Assembly: GCF_949628215.1 (NCBI RefSeq)
Contig: NC_134283.1
Coordinates: 26,452,975-26,516,974 of the forward strand
DNA: 64,000 nt
Source of the DNA: Phalacrocorax aristotelis
Taxonomy: Eukaryota; Chordata; Aves; Suliformes; Phalacrocoracidae
Direction of reading: 5' to 3'
Positions within the stretch are counted from its first letter, which is position 1; each line of letters opens with the position of its first letter. Below the pieces are notes generated by a model. It ran no database searches and was not told where the DNA came from. It worked only from the letters and a program-made list of their open reading frames with translations. Position numbers and translations under genes: made by a program. Shown here in pieces: positions 62,752 through 64,000 of the stretch.

Positions 62752-63408
62752 CAAAAGATACAGCAAGCACTAGCAGAGCCGTTTACAACGTTTTGTGACA
62801 GGTTGCAGAAGGCTATTATAGAATCAGAATTGCCGCCAGCGGCCAAGGATGCAGTCCTTATGGATTGCCTCTGAAGTCAAGCGAATCCGCAGACACAAGA
62901 TGTCCTCCGCACCCTGGTGGCGGGGCCATCATTGGGTCAACCCATCAGGCATGTCTTACACCAGGAGGCGTTGAATCAGCATGGTGGTGTGGGAGCGCAC
63001 ATCTGCCAGAACCCTGACTGCGGAAGCGAAGAAAGGGTGATGGTGCAAGCGGTGGGGGCGGGGCCGAGATGTCACTTGTGTGGACGGCTAGGGCGCTTTA
63101 AAGCTGGGTGCCCGCTAGGTGACAGGGGAGGACGTAATGGAGGAGGAGCGCGCCCAGTAGGGAGGTGCTGGGCATGTGGGAAGCCAGGACGCCTGGCAAG
63201 AGATTGTCGAGCCACAAAGCCGGGAAACGGCCAAAGGAGGGTGAAACGAGGGGGATTCGCGCCTCCTGTGAGTCAAATGGCCCCCATCATGGTGCCAGTG
63301 CCAGGAGCTTGGCCCACCATAGCGGGCCAAAGGGGAGTGAACCTTCAGGCAGGGGAGCAGAACCAGCAAGACTTGCAGGTTACGGCCCCCACGTGGCCTT
63401 GGTCATAG
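62752..63408 (+). pseudogene. gag: Class II gag, capsid C-terminal part and nucleocapsid
   Basis: The frame differs from upstream gag by one base because of a change in an A-rich run (about 62719-62738). It opens with the capsid major homology region (about 62764-62850, 'EPFTTFCDRLQ'), is broken by TGA at 62872-62874, then continues through a 'QDVLRTLVAGPSLGQ' helix to nucleocapsid. There are two zinc-knuckle-like motifs, 63070-63111 and 63166-63207, each C-X2-C-X4-R-X4-C with Arg in place of the metal-binding His. The frameshift heptamer GGGAAAC begins 15 bases after the second. The frame ends at TAG (63406-63408). The capsid N-terminal domain is almost absent between 62640 and 62764. Confidence 0.85.
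63222..63228 (+). promoter_or_regulatory. gag/pro -1 frameshift heptamer GGGAAAC
   Basis: In the gag frame the codons are ccG GGA AAC, the X-XXY-YYZ phase. The protease frame lies at -1 from gag and overlaps it here, so a slip at this site joins them. GGGAAAC is a known gag/pro slippery site in type D betaretroviruses. A downstream pseudoknot was not modelled. Confidence 0.8.
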
Positions 63409-63744
63409 GCTGTGACGAGAGACCCATGGCAGCGGTGATGATTACCCCACAAGAGCCAAGTTGTCCGGCACGGATATACCTGGGAATGTTAGTGGATACT
63501 GGGGCGGATGTCACAGTGATGCCACTCGAACGGTGGCCACCAACTTGGCCCCTCGCCATGGGAAAACGTATAATAGGGGTGGGAGGAGAACAACAGACGA
63601 GTACTAGTACTTGCCCTGTAAAACTCAAAGTCCTGGACGAGGAGGGAAGCTCCTCACGGCCATAGTGACCATACTAGTAGCAGATGGGGTAGCAAGCCCC
63701 TTGCTGGGGTGGGACGCCCTTGCCCAGACGGGGAGCAGGTTGAA

Positions 63745-63751
63745 AAATTTA
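63745..63751 (+). promoter_or_regulatory. pro/pol -1 frameshift heptamer AAATTTA
   Basis: In the protease C-terminal frame the codons are aaA AAT TTA gca TAG, so the heptamer is in slip phase just before the stop at 63755-63757. Slipping -1 enters the reverse transcriptase frame, which is open to the window end. The same heptamer near the same junction is used by avian alpharetroviruses. Confidence 0.85.
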
Positions 63752-64000
63752 GCATAGGGGCCACTGCCTTAGAGGGGCTTCGTCAGCACAAGTTGGTGTG
63801 GAAAACTGAACAGCCCGTCTGGGTGGAGCAGTGGCCCCTGACAACAGAGAAAATAGAGGCTGTAAGAGCTATAGTAAAACGAGAGCACGAAGCAGGGCAC
63901 CTAGAGCCCTCAATGAGCCCCTGGAACACCCCTATATTTGCTATAAAAAAGAAAGATAAAAACCAATGGAGGATGCTGCATGACCTTAGAGCAGTGAATC
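63745..64000 (+). CDS. pol: Class II reverse transcriptase start, partial at window edge
   Basis: After a -1 slip at 63745-63751 the frame runs uninterrupted for 85 codons to the end of the window. It contains '[17 protein letters not shown]', then an acidic/basic helix and '[14 protein letters not shown]', which are hallmarks of the N-terminal fingers of class II (alpha/beta) retroviral reverse transcriptase. The last complete codons encode 'DLRAVN', just before where motif A would lie. The catalytic triad, RNase H and integrase are outside the window, so intactness cannot be judged. Confidence 0.9.

Larger units (their letters stand above)
63222..63757 (+). pseudogene. pro: Class II retroviral protease (pro), one frame change
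   Basis: In the -1 frame relative to gag. About 90 residues of Gly/Ser/Arg-rich linker come first, too few for a dUTPase and without its motifs. The aspartic protease follows, with active site DTGAD (63495-63509) and 'IIGVGG' as the flap-side motif. The open frame stops at TAG (63663-63665), but the expected C-terminal helix ('LLGWDAL') continues in another frame, so about one base was lost near 63645-63655. That resumed frame runs to TAG at 63755-63757 across the AAATTTA heptamer. No G-patch domain is visible. Because of the frame change the enzyme is broken even though its active site is intact. Confidence 0.85.
61156..64000 (+). mobile_element. Class II (alpha/beta-like) provirus, 5' part, continues past the window
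   Basis: In order: a short 5' LTR (61156-61420), a tRNA-Trp primer site (61429-61446), gag from 61538, pro from about 63222 and pol from 63745 to the window end. GC content rises sharply over the AT-rich neighbourhood. Gag is damaged by four in-frame stops (61625, 61724, 62363, 62675), a frame change in an A-rich tract (about 62719-62738), another stop (62872) and an apparent deletion in the capsid. Pro has one frame change near 63650. The -1 frameshift heptamers are intact. The features mix alpharetrovirus-like (tRNA-Trp, AAATTTA) and betaretrovirus-like (separate pro frame, GGGAAAC) traits. The 3' half and 3' LTR lie outside the window. Confidence 0.9.

Noticed and set aside
61213-62766. 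Long minus-strand open frames (up to 231 codons) opposite gag
   Set aside because: Shadows of the GC-rich gag strand; the plus strand carries recognisable retroviral order and motifs.

Overview
The window looks like bird nuclear DNA: mostly AT-rich, gene-free sequence carrying transposable elements typical of birds. Six CR1 LINE fragments all show the avian CR1 3' end in antisense (tracts like 'atagaatc...ttggaaaagacc'). Three LTR retrotransposon insertions of avian type are also present. No host protein-coding exon, rRNA, tRNA or CRISPR array can be supported. The species is not identifiable by eye; the LTR types suggest a bird outside the chicken lineage, but that is only an impression.

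Layout: 1-1.6 kb unannotated; 1.63-2.22 kb an old CR1 interrupted by a younger one; 2.2-10 kb no gene; 9.98-10.64 kb an isolated GC-rich block of unknown origin; 10.6-20 kb no gene; 20.02-20.32 kb CR1; 21.0-21.87 kb a probable solo LTR with an internal 48-bp minisatellite; 27.04-27.36 kb CR1; 27.69-33.33 kb a 3'-truncated ERV-L-like (class III) provirus on the minus strand; 33.3-47.7 kb no gene; 47.68-49.13 kb a long CR1 with reverse transcriptase remnants; 49-61 kb no gene apart from a weak old CR1 trace near 53.4 kb; 61.16 kb to the window end, the 5' part of a class II (alpha/beta-like) provirus on the plus strand.

The ERV-L-like provirus keeps its 5' LTR, an 18-nt primer site matching tRNA-Lys1,2, a Gag whose N-terminus is hydrophobic and followed by in-frame 20-residue Thr/Pro repeats, a capsid-like region, a same-frame UAG between gag and pol, then protease, reverse transcriptase, RNase H and most of integrase. 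It stops before the last integrase catalytic residue; env (if it ever had one) and the 3' LTR are absent.

The class II provirus keeps a short LTR with TATA and AATAAA, a tRNA-Trp primer site, a Gag start with a myristoylation-type Met-Gly, a PPAY late motif, the capsid major homology region, two zinc knuckles, a DTGAD protease and the start of reverse transcriptase. Two -1 frameshift heptamers sit in the correct phase: GGGAAAC between gag and pro, and AAATTTA between pro and pol. The first is a betaretrovirus-like arrangement, while the second and the primer site are alpharetrovirus-like. The provirus is broken by several stops and frame changes and cannot be functional as it stands. It runs off the window.
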